Program-made: the position numbers and the translations under genes
The notes under the pieces: generated by a model
What the model saw: the letters and a program-made list of their open reading frames with translations, nothing else
What the model was told of the DNA's origin: nothing
Databases searched by the model: none
Assembly: GCF_964340395.1 (NCBI RefSeq)
Contig: NC_135554.1
Span: forward strand, 19,142,592-19,206,591
DNA length: 64,000 nt
Reading direction: 5' to 3'
From: Glandiceps talaboti
Lineage: Eukaryota; Hemichordata; Enteropneusta; Spengelidae
In this document: positions 13,776 through 26,959 of the stretch, one piece after another
Position numbering within the stretch: the first letter of the stretch is position 1
Layout of the letters: the number at the start of each line of letters is the position of its first letter

Positions 13776-14441
13776 CACCATCGGCACAAAGAAAGTGTAG
13801 CAATGACCATCGGCCCAAAGAAAGTGTAGCAATGACCATTGGCCCAAAGAAAGTGTAGCAATGACCATTGGCCCAAAGAAAGTGTAGCAATGACCATTGG
13901 CCCAAAGAAAGTGTAGCAATCACCATTGGCACAAAGAAAGTGTAGCAATCACCATTGGCACAAAGAAAGTGTAGCAATGACCATTGGCACAAAGAAAGTG
14001 TAGCAATCACCATTGGCACAAAGAAAGTGTAGCAATCACCATTGGCACAAAGAAAGTGTAGCAATCACCATTGGCACAAAGAAAGTGTAGCAATGACCAT
14101 TGGCACAAAGAAAGTGTAGCAATCACCATTGGCACAAAGAAAGTGTAGCAATGACCATCGGCACAAAGAAAGTGTAGCAATCACCATCGGCACAAAGAAA
14201 GTGTAGCAATCACCATTGGCACAAAGAAAGTGTAGCAATGACCATCGGCCCAAAGAAAGTGTAGCAATGACCATCGGCCCAAAGAAAGTGTAGCAATGAC
14301 CATCGGCACAAAGAAAGTGTAGCAATCACCATTGGCACAAAGAAAGTGTAGCAATGACCATCGGCCCAAAGAAAGTGTAGCAATGACCATCTGCACAAAG
14401 AAAGTGTAGCAACGACCATCGGCACAAAGAAAGTGTAGCAA
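13776..14441 (+). repeat. 29-bp minisatellite, about 23 copies
   Basis: Unit CAAAGAAAGTGTAGCAAT plus (C/G)ACCAT(C/T)GGC(A/C). Variation is confined to three sites. Because 29 is not a multiple of three and the - strand lacks stops, all three - frames stay open, which creates false proteins of the LHFLC-type repeat. Confidence 0.95.
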
Positions 14442-17400
14442 CAATGGTTAATTAGATGTATGGCGTGCCAGATGATAAAATGTAGCAATGTGCGTAGTAT
14501 TTTTTGTCCAGCCAGGCAATATTTTGTTTCAGGTTTTATGATTTTCGTTATAATAAAATGTATTTATGGTGGATTTTAGATAAATCGCAAACATTTGGGT
14601 TGTATTATTAAATCCGATGATATATGAGCCGACTACTCTGCCAGTGCTGTGGTCTGATAACAATATACAAATAAAGTAGTTGTGCTACATGTAACCCCCA
14701 TCTATTACAATTTATCAGCAAAGTATAGTATATCATTTGCTCCATATGGTATCAATAGAAGTATTTACCCTAACTATTGTTCAAATATGTATTGTGTTTA
14801 CCCAGGATAATTCAAGGTAGATCTATTACAAATGTACGTTATTAAAATGTTTATTAATAGGAGTCCTAAGCTGTATACCATCACCTCCCCAGAGGTAAGG
14901 TCCCACTGGTCGTTTTTCCCATCTATTTTCTAGTTGCTAAGTAAATTATTTTCTTTCATTCCAATCAACCATTGAGTAAAGAATTGACCAATCATTTGCC
15001 AGATATTCACCCCACCATTCTGACCGCTCTCATTGGTCAAATAACAGATATAACAAATAAGAGATATTCGCCCCACTTTTGTGCCCAATCATTGGTCAAA
15101 TAAGAGATATTCCCCCACTATTCTGTCCAATCATTGGTCAATTAAGAGATATTCCCACTGTTCTGAAACTAATTGTAGGTGACTTTAATATACCCATCCT
15201 GGTTTGTTAAGTTCACAACAGCCTCTCCCTCCCCTAATGTTTTCACCAATTGAAGCTGAATTTAGGAGAGAGCAGTAAACTGTACACACATGTAATATGT
15301 TTTAAATAAAAGGCTACCACTCATACTAAGGTACATATGAATATGCTAGAAAAAACTGTGGTGCCAGCAAAATTTCATGACAAAAATTGTAATGTGAATG
15401 ACTACATTTACAATCAATGAAAAGAAGTTGAAGACACCTAAATTACCTGACACGTTGTACAATGATAGACTTACATTCAGATATAGGGATTCTCATCATC
15501 AAAATTGTTCATGTCGAATAGCTTTATGAGTTAGACTGATTAATTTACCTCCACGACCTATGAATATGGATGTCAGCAAAACATACCAGTAGACTTAATG
15601 GACTACTGACCTCTGGTATATTTAGATTAGTTTTAATGTATGTATCATTGTTAGCTGGTTGATGAACTTAAAAACAAGCTTCATATACAGAACAGTAAAA
15701 TAATTATATGTGATATATATAAGAAAATGTAAGAAACCCCCCCAAAAAAACCCACAAATATAAATGAATGATTGAATGTATTTTGAACAAAGGAGTTAAG
15801 AAATAATGACAAATATATTTTTAAAAAAAAGAAAGTTATTAAAGTTGATATACAATAAATGAAAAAAGAGAAAAACCCAGAAGACGAGAGAGTGAAATAT
15901 TAAAACAAAATTTAGCAACGCCAATAATATTATAATATTATAAAACTGAAAAGCCCAGTGTGGAGCATTACTAAAATTTGGGATTGGAAAACTGTTTAGA
16001 GTTGGAATTAATAGTTGTCTGGCAGAGCTATAGATTACATTAAAGTTTGTCTGAAACAAATGGATGGTCTTGTGATACTGATATCCTTATTACTCTGCTG
16101 ATAACATGAAAACCTGAGATTGAAACATGAAAACCTGAGATTGAATCCCAGGCCTTTAAGTTGTATTGGTCACTGGTGTGCTTTGAAAAAGGGCGAGGGT
16201 GTCTGTTATGGGAGAAATGACATTGCCTCGGTGTTTTGCCCATGGGGTATGATGTTTCTAACACAAAGATAGACACAACTCAACTCTAGACTTACAATAA
16301 CAGATACATAACACAACACAACAGTATCTTTTACCCAATCACATTGAAAAGTGATAACGTATTGCTATTCTTTTACAGTGCAGTAGAAACAGACTTCTGC
16401 TGAAAACATTACACATAGACTTGATGATTTTAATGACTTCAACTGTTTTACTTTCCAACTGATTATTTAATTAATTTGTCTGTTTCTACATCCCCGCTGT
16501 CTGTTTCTACATCCCCACTGTGTGTGACTCCTGCTATAATTGTTTATTTAGCATTTGAAGTTGTCTTATGAGTGAAACACCATGCAAGGCATCTCCATTT
16601 CTCTTGTAAGCACTGCCATAAACTTTGATAAGGAGGCTTAGTGGTTTATGAGATGGAAAAAACTAATCCTGTCTGATCTTTTAATGCTGCTAGACATTCA
16701 AAAGACAGCAGTAACATGAGAACCTGGGATTGAATTGTGGGCCTTTGAATAAAGATTTTTTATTTTTAAAAATTTAATTGTAATTAATCATAAACCTTGT
16801 GCAAATTAGTCCTGTTTTCTTCAACTTGTAATTTGTGTGTGTACAACCTCCCCCCCCCCCCCCCCAACATGGTAGAAAGAGGATTAAAGCAAAGAGTTGA
16901 ACACTCATGTATGTGTAGTATTTCATGCCTGGGTAAAAACACAGGAAACAGGCAATTATACATTATATGTGATATCCACCACATGGACTTGAAATGAATA
17001 AATTGGGATGGCAGGAACTTTGCCTCTATGGTCAATAGGACATCATTATTATTAATTATGATCTGTTTGCTTTGATTTCTGCGAATTGCAGTTCCATTTT
17101 TAAAAGCCAGCAAACATTTATGCATGTAGTACCTAGGTACAAGTATGTGTCAGTGTTGTGAAGTGATCCATTATTAATAATGAGCGTCAGTCCTTGAGCG
17201 CTGCATACTTACACATCTACTGGTATATCGCATGTAATCTAATTTGAATCTACGATGCGAAGGATGATTTCGTGGAATAAAATGTTTTAGTTTCACCTTT
17301 GTGTTGAATCAGCTGGCATGTGTAGTCATCATTGCGAGCTTTGATACCATAAGTGCCTGGAGCTATTCAACTGATGTGTCTCCATTTCTGAAGGTTTTGC

Positions 17401-19800
17401 ATCTGTAGATAGAGGTAAATCTTCTCTTCAATTCTACTTTTGTCAATATATAAATGGCAGAAATGTCTGTTTAACAGCTATATGTATGTTTCAATCCTGG
17501 GTCATGACTTTAAGAGTCTTATCTTATTCTTAGTAAGGATTACATGCAATTATTTGTTTGTTGTGAACCAACGTCATAGCTGTGGCAAATAAACATTTCT
17601 CAATCCTCTGTTTTAACCCCAATCTGAATTAGGCCTGTAGCCACAACCTGGCTTGAGATTATACACAATTTATTTGCAGAAGTACAATTACTACTCTTTT
17701 CAAAGAAACTTGCCCAAACTGTTAAACAAAGTATGAAGATCACTGAGCCTGATCACAAGGTTTTATGTTGAGATAGACACCATAAAAATAACACTTATAG
17801 ACACAAGCTGATTTTGTGCATTTTGGGTGTAATATTCATACAGTACTCGTACAGTATTCTACTTACTGAACCTTTTAACCTACAATTGACTGAACTCAAA
17901 CCTGGTATTATTAAGGTATAATTTACCAATGGTCCAGTGATGTGATTTATGTTGTTACGTTTACTCTTGTTTTGTATTTATTACGTTTGAAATAATGTTT
18001 TCATCAGGAAATGATGGAAAGACATGTTGACATCTGATTATGAGTGATTTTATAGAACAAAGACTAAACGCCATCTATAACATAGAATGATTTTACAGGT
18101 GAACCCAGGGTAAGGTCAGGTGCCAACCACCCCCTTGAGTAGCACATGCAAATTCAACACCTCAGTGCATACACAATGTATGGCATTCATGATTGTATGG
18201 AGAGACGTGCAATGCATCTTTGAATCAGCCACAGGTGTATGGAACCATCCAGATAAACAGACAGATGAGGTGGGTGCGGTCAACTGATGACAATCATTGC
18301 AGTCTACCATCCCAGATTGCATTGAATCATCCCTTTGTTCTGGACCAACATTTTTTTGGCTCTGTCAGACAAATTTTTTTTGAAACTGAAATTTTAATCC
18401 TAATTAATCTTACTTTGGATAAATGTAGGTGTTCATAGATGCATGGATTTTTTTGCTCATTTTCTTGTCTGCATTTCCAACAAAAATTTGAATGTTTCAG
18501 AAAAAAAGATCACATATTTTACATGTTTTTCCAATTGTAGGTTTAACCTTTCTTGTCTGTCCACACCATTGTAGATTTAACCATTTTCCGCTGTCCCCAC
18601 ACAATTGTAGATTTAACCTTTCTCCTTTGTCGACCCACTAAAATGGTGTTAATTACCATCCTGACAAAAATTGAACCTTTTAAAATGTAAAGTGGGTCAT
18701 GTTATATCCGTAAAGGAACACTGTCGTACAAAATCTGTTTGTTTAACATTAAAAGCACTTTGGGTCAACTATGGATAACATTTTTGATGAGCTTCAAATA
18801 CTGACATAAAATGACTATTGTATCGTGTACATATATTGATGATTTAGTTCAAGGAGACAAGTCCAAGATTTACTTAAAAAATCAGCATTTATTCAAAGTA
18901 GCTGATGTTGTACGTGGACAACCTTTCTTCAAGGGCTGAAACAGTAAAAAAGAAAAATAGACAAATGAATATATATTATTGATGTAGTGTATATCCTGAA
19001 AAGAACATAACTATGTACCATTGACACGTTTATATTAAAATGTATTTTCTCTACAATCCTGAGGTCATGAGGGGTATTTTTTGAGTGCACTGAAAAAGTA
19101 CTTCCTGCAACGTTTAATTTATTTGGTTTGGTAAAATGTGTGTTATGCTACCGATTTCAAAGTTACTGGTGATGAAGAAAAAACATGTTTCAGTTAAAGT
19201 CTGATTATATTTGTCATTCTTTAAATGAAACAAAAATGTCGCAAAAAAAAAGAAAAAAAAAATGTTCAGAGCTGACACGTGTCCCTTAATAAAGTGCAAT
19301 TTACTGTCTAACTTCCTCTCCTGTGAGTGCCACTTTTTCATGTTCTAAGGTTTCAGCTTATTTAGTCATTTGTGTCAGAAGGTTGTCACCCCCTAACCCT
19401 TAGCATTTGTTGTTTTGCTATGAGTCAGAACACCATGTAGAGAGTACTGGAGCATGAATTGGAATAACAGGTACCATTACTTAAATTAAGGCCAGACATT
19501 CAAATATACAGTGAATTAGTGTATACAGTATCTGTTTTCGTTTTTTATACACTTTTATTTATGAATACAATTGAGCTGTACAGAGAGTACTCACTTGTAT
19601 GTATGTTACATGTTTGCGTATATTTAATTTTTTGGATTATTTTTGAAAATGTCAAATTAATAAAATTTGTTAGAAACGATATATTTTATTTCTTATTGAT
19701 GATGGTGATAGGTTTAGTTTTACATTTTTAATTAATGAAAAAGGTTACACAAGTTAGTCATGTTTTAAAACATTCAAATGTTCTTGTTTGCTTAAAAAGT
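14442..19800. other. No gene recognised; minor repeats
   Basis: About four ~50-bp units with CCAATCATTGGTCAA and AGAGATATTC lie at 15000-15165. A dispersed block (AACATGA-AACCTG-GATTGAAT) occurs at about 16104-16160 and 16712-16750. Three ~42-bp units (ATTGTAGATTTAACC) lie at 18535-18625. A C run lies at 16849-16865. No coding evidence. Confidence 0.5.
17700..17800 (+). repeat. Half-copy of the 31303 foldback family
   Basis: GATCACTGAGCCTGATCACAAGG and the AGATAGACACCATAAA-x-ATAACAC block match one arm of the foldback at 31303-31720. No inverted partner lies nearby. Confidence 0.6.
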
Positions 19801-19824
19801 GTATGCAAATGATGTAATAAGTAT

Positions 19825-20085
19825 TTGTTTGTTTGTTTGTTTGTTTGTTTGTTTGTTTGGTCAGGATAGTTGTTTGTTTGTTCAATGGAATGATGGCCTT
19901 TGTTTGTTTGTTTGTTTGGTCAGGATAGTTGTTTGTTTGTTCAATGGAATGATGGCCTTTGTTTGTTTGTTTGTTTGTTTGGTCAGGATAGTTGTTTGTT
20001 TGTTCAATGGAATGATGGCCTTTGTTTGTTTGTTTGTTTGTTTGTTTGGTCAGGATAGTTGTTTGTTTGTTCTATAGAATGATGG
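19825..20085 (+). repeat. Four-copy ~60-bp repeat with (GTTT)n
   Basis: Each unit is a variable (GTTT)n stretch, then GGTCAGGATAGTTG, GTTTGTTTGTTC and AATGGAATGATGGCC. The GTTT count differs between units. Confidence 0.9.
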
Positions 20086-21155
20086 CCGTAGCCTGTAGGG
20101 AACCTGTATACTAATAGTCCAGAGACCTGTCTACTAGGATTGAATTTGATGATATATTTAGTTTTGAATAATGTCACATACAAAAATCTCCCAGCTGCAT
20201 GTGATTGCAAACCATAGCAAATATCTAGGCTATTTGACATTTTAAAAGCTAGGGCAGATTTTGGCTGTCAGCTGTTTCTTTGTTTTTGTTTTTTTGGAAG
20301 TATAGGTTACTTTATCATGCTTGTTGTCTTGTCTGTTTATGTGTCATGTTTGTTGTTGAGTAAAACCAGAAGACTGAAATCCATGCTGTCCTAGATTCCA
20401 TGGAATGGAATGGAATGAATTTATTACATTGTAATATGTAGACTTCCCAGTTCTGAATGGCTGTATTTGGACATTCATCCTGAAAACACATTAGGGAAGT
20501 TACCAGGAAATATGAAATATGATATGACAGATGTTAAACACAGTACCCAGGGAACAAGGTCATGTGAAAGAAGAGATGGGATTATTGTTGTGGGGGGAAA
20601 GTAAACCATGTGACACCAATGCAATGGATTAGTTGCAAATGGACTGCAAATTGATTTATATACTGAGTGTACTTTGTGGCACTCACAGAGTGATCTTGAA
20701 AACATAACATGTAAAGAAAAAGGGAGAACCAAAAAACAAACTAAGGTTAAGTTTTGAGGATACTGGAGACCACGCGTAAATGTACCCTAGGCATTATTAT
20801 CACTTTAATATTTATATTCGAAAAAAAAGTAGTACTACTGTACTTATATATCAGATATTAAAAGTGAAAATAGAATCATAAATATACACCCGAGATGCAT
20901 AAATGAGAAAAGAAGTATGAACACTAGTATGCATATTATAAAATAGGTACAAACTGCCACAAGATAAAAACAACAGGTTAAAGCTAGTGAGATGCATTTT
21001 AGAGTCATATGCCCACAAAATATGCATACCTTATTTAAAACAATATGCTGAACAATATACATGTACTCCAAACTTATCTGCGTATTGTCAGATATGAGAA
21101 GCACCAACCTTCTTAGTAATTAACCTCCATATAGTATCACATAACATAAGTTAAC
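20086..21155. other. No gene recognised
   Basis: Unique AT-rich sequence, with a short (TGGAA)n run near 20400. Nothing else seen. Confidence 0.5.
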
Positions 21156-21161
21156 TCAGAC

Positions 21162-21655
21162 AGTGTGCCCTCTAAGCCAATTTGACATGCCATTGACGCA
21201 CACAATTTCTAGTGATGCACCAAAATTTAGTGTTCCCCTATCTCTAACTATGTGGTGACTAGTGTGCACTCTAAGCCAATTTGATGTCCCACTGACGCAC
21301 ACAATTTCTAGTGATGCACCAAAATTTAGTGTTCCCCTATCTCTAACTATGTGGTGAGTGTGCCCTCTACTCCAATTTGATGCACCACTGATGCACACAA
21401 TTTCTAGTGATGCACCAAAATTTGGTGTTCCCTATCTCTTACTATGTGGTGACTCACAAGCAGTGTTCCCTCTAAGCCAATTTGATGCACCACTGACACA
21501 CACAATTTCTAGTGATGCACCAAAATTTGGTGTTCCCCTATCTCTAACTATGTGGTGAGTGTGCCCTCTAAGCCAATTTGACGTCACACTGATGCACACA
21601 ATTTCTAGTGATGCACCAAAATTTAGTGTTCCCCTATCTCTTACTATGTGGTGAC
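21162..21655 (+). repeat. Five-copy ~97-bp minisatellite
   Basis: Units run from GTGCCCTCTAAGCCAATTTG through CACACAATTTCTAGTGATGC and TTCCCCTATCTC to ACTATGTGGTGA. Two joints carry short extra spacers (CTCACAAGCA type). Confidence 0.92.
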
Positions 21656-22661
21656 TCAAAAGAAATGCCTGTTTTTCTCATTTTGACTCACAACAACTAA
21701 ATTTGGCTCTCATTAGATTCAGAAGATTAGCTGATATGGGAAGAACCCCCCCCCCCCTCCCCCTCCCTCCTGTAACTCCAGATTGTGTCACATAACATAT
21801 GTTAAAATGGAGTGGGTGTTGATGGTTGATGGATGCCTGATATGTCAATATGACAAGTTGTAATGCAATATAGGATGTGGACACCTGTATCCAGTACAAG
21901 TAACAGTTTGCTCTCAGCTTCTAGTCTAGAAACTTATATATGTGTGTGCTCATTTCCTATGATCTCTATTTCACTGTGTACTGTATATAGAGTCAAATGG
22001 CTTTCTTTACCATGACTTTTCGTACCACCGACAATGCATGTACATAACGATAGTGCTATTGTATTGGGAGCATTGATAAAATGTGATAACATCACACTTG
22101 TCAAGTGATTTTATCTACCAAATGTAGCTCAAAGCCTGTCTCAAGCTGTGTTAAAGCATCAGACACTTCAAGTTTATTGCCTGGGTGTATGTGTGTCATA
22201 TGTCATATATGTAGTGGATGGGTGTAAGTGTTCTGATATTCAATGTTAAAATGAGATATTTCTGAGTTGATTTAGCGTATTTAATACTGAGATATATGTA
22301 GGTGGACCTAAGGTATTTCATGTTGGTGCATAATTATAAACCCAAGAAGAAAGAAGTACGCTGTTAAGTTGATCAGACAGGCAGGTCGTGTGTGATGCAT
22401 GTATGTTCAGGAACTAAATTATTTTGTATAGCACACTGCAAGGAAAGAGATTTATCAGTCGAGTGACCAAATAAAATGAACAAATTTTGATATGATTATA
22501 TCTGTTATTCATGCATGTAACTTAAATAGATAGTAATCCATGCTGTAGAGATTTGGATAATGAAAACATTTTGGTGGAATTCATTACGTAAGGTATCATG
22601 GAGGGGTACAAATGCATGATATGATTCGAGGGAGTATATACCTAGTATCTTACACATGAAT

Positions 22662-22938
22662 GGTGAATTGTAGACTGTCGACAGTCGTTCGTGGCTTTTT
22701 TGGTACGCTTCATCTAAAACAAAGTCGTTGCCTCGCTCCGTAGCACTGAATACTAATGCGTACTAATAGGAACTGCGAGTGCCAAAGGCACAAATGAGTC
22801 GCTCGTGCCTCCGGCACTCGCTGTTCAATCAGTACGCGGTTATGGTATTGCTCTGGATCGGAGCGAGGCGACGACTTTAGTTTTAGGTAAAACGTAGCAA
22901 AAAAGGCACGAACGACTGTCGACGGTCCAGGTGAATTG
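22662..22938. mobile_element. Foldback MITE copy 2, 9-bp TSD
   Basis: The element spans 22671-22929 with GGTGAATTG on both sides. The left terminus is TAGACTGTCGACAGTCG and the right terminus is a mutated inverse ending GACGGTCCA. The inner arms match copy 1 (GCTCCGTAGCACTGAATAC) and the centre holds a GTGCC/GGCAC hairpin. No coding sequence. Confidence 0.82.
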
Positions 22939-24341
22939 GTGAATATTGCGTTTTTGGGAATGATAGTTATCTTCGAACGTGAATGGTGAATGCTTATAAA
23001 TTAAATTCGTGAATCGTGAGTGACATAATTTATGTGAATGACAATTGTGCATTTAACAACTGGATGTATGCTGGTTGTGACTTCTGACCTGGCTTTTTTT
23101 GCATGACCTGTGTGATCTGATGTTTACTTCAACCCACCCTTTCAATACAAAGTTTTCTATTGGTTCACATGAATTGTTTGAGAAATCATAGATTTTATTG
23201 TCCAACCAGGTATTAGTTAACAGAATGACAGAAGACACAAAGTTGCTACATGTGCGAGCGCATGTTTATAGTGCCGTGTGACAAATTGTTCGTTGAGTCA
23301 CAAGATATTACATGTATGTGTTCAAAAAAATACTATATTTACATGCTTCATAGATTGTCAGTAGAGACAGGATATAAGTGAATGACTGTAGTGGAGTGAT
23401 AGATTCAGTCATACTAGACAGGCTAAAATTGAAAAGGTTTGTGATAGGAGTATTTTAAATATAAAATCCACTCACTTATTACATGTACATGTACATCACA
23501 GTGAACTATAATTCTCAATTAACAAATACTGATGACTACAATTTAAACCAATCAAAACATCTTCTACCGGTATATATATATATATATTATATATTACAGT
23601 ATTTTTATCAGATTACTGTCTTTTCTCTGTGTTGACATCCAGGGAGTTAATCATTGCCCAATTTATGGCTGTTATAGACAGGAAATTTGTGCCATTAAGT
23701 GGGTCCTTCAACAATGGAAATATTTTCAACCCAACATTTGTGGTTTTGGCATGGTGAGTCATCACTTTCACAAATAGCCGCAACTCCCGGTATCATTTCA
23801 GAAATATAACAAGTGTTTACTCTAATGACTTTAAAGGGCTATGTTTCAGTCCTGAGTCATCACACTGGGATTATTCTTTTGTTCTGGACCAACTTTTTCC
23901 ACAGTTCTGCCGAACAACCACGTTTGAGATCTAGATTTTAATCCGAGTCTGAAGTAGGCCTTCAAAGTGGCAATATGGCTGACGAATTGATATTTATTTC
24001 AGACTTTTTATTCATATAACAATTTTAAATGTTTCCATACTTGAAAAAATGTCAAACCATATGTACCACTTCCAAGTTTGTAACTTTGTAAATTTGCAAA
24101 AAGCAATTTTTACATGTGGAAAAGGTTTGTTGTACGTCTTTTTTTTTTTTTTTTTTTACAATGTATGGTGTAAAGAACAAGGACTTGGTATTTGTTGTTT
24201 CACATAGTCTTTTTTCAAGTAGGAAAACATCGCAAAGTTGTTTTATGAATTAAAAAATCCAAAATAACTACCCATTTGTTATCCATATGGCCACTTCAAC
24301 AGTGATTGGTTACTCAATAAGACATCTCAATCAGAAGTCTG

Positions 24342-24586
24342 ACAAACATCTAGACTGTCGACAGTCGCTCGCGCCTTTTTTTCCTACGTTTTATCTAAAC
24401 TCCGGTCCGGCGCAACACTAGTATAATCGCAAACTGATTTCGAGGGCCGAATTGCGAAGGCCCAAGCTCGGGCCTTTGGCCCTCGATATCAGTTTGCGAT
24501 TAGACTAGTGGTGCGCCGGATCGGAGTTTAGATAAAACGTAGGGGGAAAAATGGCGCGAGCGACTGTCGACAGTCTAACAAACATC
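24342..24586. mobile_element. Foldback MITE copy 3, 9-bp TSD
   Basis: The element spans 24351-24577 with ACAAACATC on both sides. Both ends are intact (TAGACTGTCGACAGTCG and its inverse). The arms fold almost completely onto each other around a GGGCCTTTGGCCC centre. The interior differs from copies 1 and 2, so only the outer part of the terminus is shared. A 9-bp target duplication is typical of Mutator-like elements. Confidence 0.85.
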
Positions 24587-25745
24587 AAACAGGTCCATTT
24601 AGTTCAAATTTACAGCACTGATGATAAATAAAATGTCACTGCTGTCGTCAGGTCCACTAAGTTCTTAGTCTGGATGCCAACGTGGTTTCTAAACTAAACC
24701 ACATGGAGTTGTTAATGGTAACGATACTGTATAGGAACTAGACTACTAAGTTCTTATTTACACTGATCATTTTTTAACAGATATATCATTTTTAACTTTA
24801 AGGAAGAGTTTCTGTTACACAGCTAGATCTATCACATATTCCAATGTAACGATAAAAACTATGTAACTGTTCCAGTTAAACCGATCTATCATGTTCCCAT
24901 TTTAATAGGTGTAAAAAATGTCTAAAAAATGTTATGTTGTAAAACATCCATAAATTAAGTTATTATGATACACGATATGCAGTGTTATATTCATCATGTG
25001 ACAGCTGTCCTCTACAAATATAAGTCTAGTATTTAATGAAATCTAAACTGTTAAAAGCATAGATCATTCAAGGAGGTATAGACTAGTAACTACATGTTGG
25101 CTCATTTTCTATGATCACTCTATATGTATACCTGTAGTCAAATGGACAAATTCTACTGAAAATCTAACTAAATCTCCTGCTGAGGAAAGGGTGAACAAAT
25201 TTCAGATGATTTATTATATACATTGATTAATAATTATTTTGATAATTAGGTAATATGTTAAAGTATGCAAGCTTCAAATTTCATATAATTTAATTTTCCA
25301 ATTAAGTGGTACATCATGTATAAATAAAATATGTATAGCTCAGAATGTTGTATTCCAACAATGTGTGTAGGAACAAAAATCTATGGTTTTGGCCTACGGG
25401 AGAGGCATTCAGATTACATCCGGTGAGGAATTGCCATAAATCTTGCTGCTAGCTCCAAACCTTATCTACATAGTTATCTTGTACATAGTTCCATTATTAT
25501 ATTGAATTCATCTTCCCAAGAGTACCGGTATATTATCCCATTACATCTCAGATATCCTAGTCTGATCAAACCATCTTTAGAGGTATGGTAATTTTGATAC
25601 TTTCCACAAGTAATTTGATGAACATTCTGTTGGGAATACTCCTGTGTAGTATACATTAAAATTAATGAACTTTCTGTTCGGAATTGTCAAGTTATTAGCC
25701 TATAACATATATATATTTCTCACCTAATCCTGTAAATCATAAAAT

Positions 25746-26075
25746 GGTCTCGCCCCTCAATATCTTGCTGAACTTATTGTAGTTAACAACCCTACAAAAT
25801 CTTTGCACTCAAGTCGTCATACAACACTCAAGGTTCCCAGAACAAGACTTAAATCTTATGGAGATTGGTCTTTCAGCTACTCCGCCACAATCTGTGGAAC
25901 CAACTGCCAAACACTGTCTACTCTGCACTGAGTATTGAGACTGTCAAGTCAAGACTAAAAGACCTACCTTTTAGAGAGAGCTTATTTGTGACAGTATCTA
26001 TTGTAAAGCGACATTGAGCATCACATGATGGATACTAAGCACTCTGTACATCTCTTTATTTTTATTATGTAGAGA
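25746..26075 (+). pseudogene. LINE retrotransposon 3' relic (end of ORF2 plus 3' UTR)
   Basis: The frame from 25746 reads GLAPQYLAELIVVNNPTKSL and then VPRTRLKSYGDWSFS. After a one-base frameshift it continues LWNQLPNTV and TVKSRLKDLPFRESLF. This order (GLAPxYL, S-L-x-S, VPRTRLKTYGDRAFS-like, LWN-x-LP, FKSRLK-x-x-LF) is the conserved C-terminus of L2/CR1-type LINE proteins just after the reverse transcriptase. The following TGTAAAGCGAC-x-GAGCATCA is typical of such 3' UTRs. The reverse transcriptase core is absent: a 5'-truncated, frameshifted dead copy. Confidence 0.85.
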
Positions 26076-26129
26076 GATACCTTAGTGTATCTGAGTGTAC
26101 ATGTATATGTTGTCAATATTGTATGAAAA

Positions 26130-26695
26130 TTCAGTTTGGATAAAAAGTTCCGTACTTGTAAAATTTCACTTCAAATTCAATTTCGATCATAAATTCAAAA
26201 CTAGTAAAAATTAAGTTTGGATGAAAAGTTCAACACTTGTAAAAATTCACATTCAATTTTAGAAACCCAAAACCTGCAGAATTCAATTTGGATCAAAAAT
26301 TCAAAACCTTGAAAAAATTAATTTGTTATTTGGATAATATTTCAAAACCTGTAATATACAATTTAGATAAAAAATTCAAAACTGTGAAAAAATTAATTTG
26401 CTAAAAACTTCAAAACCTATGAAATTCAATTTGGATAAAAGTTCCAAACATGTGAAATTCAATTTAGATGAAAAATTCAAAACCTTGGAAAAAGTAATTT
26501 GCTAAAAACTTCAAAACCTGTAAAATTCGACTTGGATAAAAGTTCCAAACTTGTAACATACAATTTGGATCAAAAAATTCAATACGTGTACAATTCAATT
26601 TGGGCAAAAAATTCAAAATCTGAAAATTCGATTTTGGATCAAAAATTCAAATCCTGTAAAAATTCAGTTTGAAATATAAGTAAAAAGTTCAATTG
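26130..26695 (+). repeat. Degenerate ~33-bp tandem repeat
   Basis: About 16 loose units with AATTCAATTTGGATAAAA and TTCAAAACCTGTAA variants. High divergence suggests an old array. It starts close to the end of the LINE relic. Confidence 0.75.
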
Positions 26696-26959
26696 ATTTT
26701 ACTGTAACACAGCAAATGGATCAAGGTCTGTCAATATTTTGGTTCAGGTGATTGATGATGACAGATTTCAACTATTATGTAAACACTCTAGTTTCAAGTG
26801 TAAAGTTTGAGTACTATATTATTTATAACATAATTTATTACTGATATCAGAAGTGGCCAACTATAAATAATGCTGTACACATTTCAGTGTTTTTGCTAAG
26901 GTCTGGAGAAACCTCAGAGAAAGGCGTCTATCTGTAAAACTGGCATATTTTCCATACTA

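Noticed and set aside
13773-14441. CRISPR-like array
   Set aside because: Units are contiguous with no unique spacers, and the context is a eukaryotic genome; it is a minisatellite.
13726-14488. Overlapping - strand frames with LHFLCANGDCYTFF-type repeats
   Set aside because: They are translations of the 29-bp minisatellite in several frames; no start context, no splice logic, no homology.
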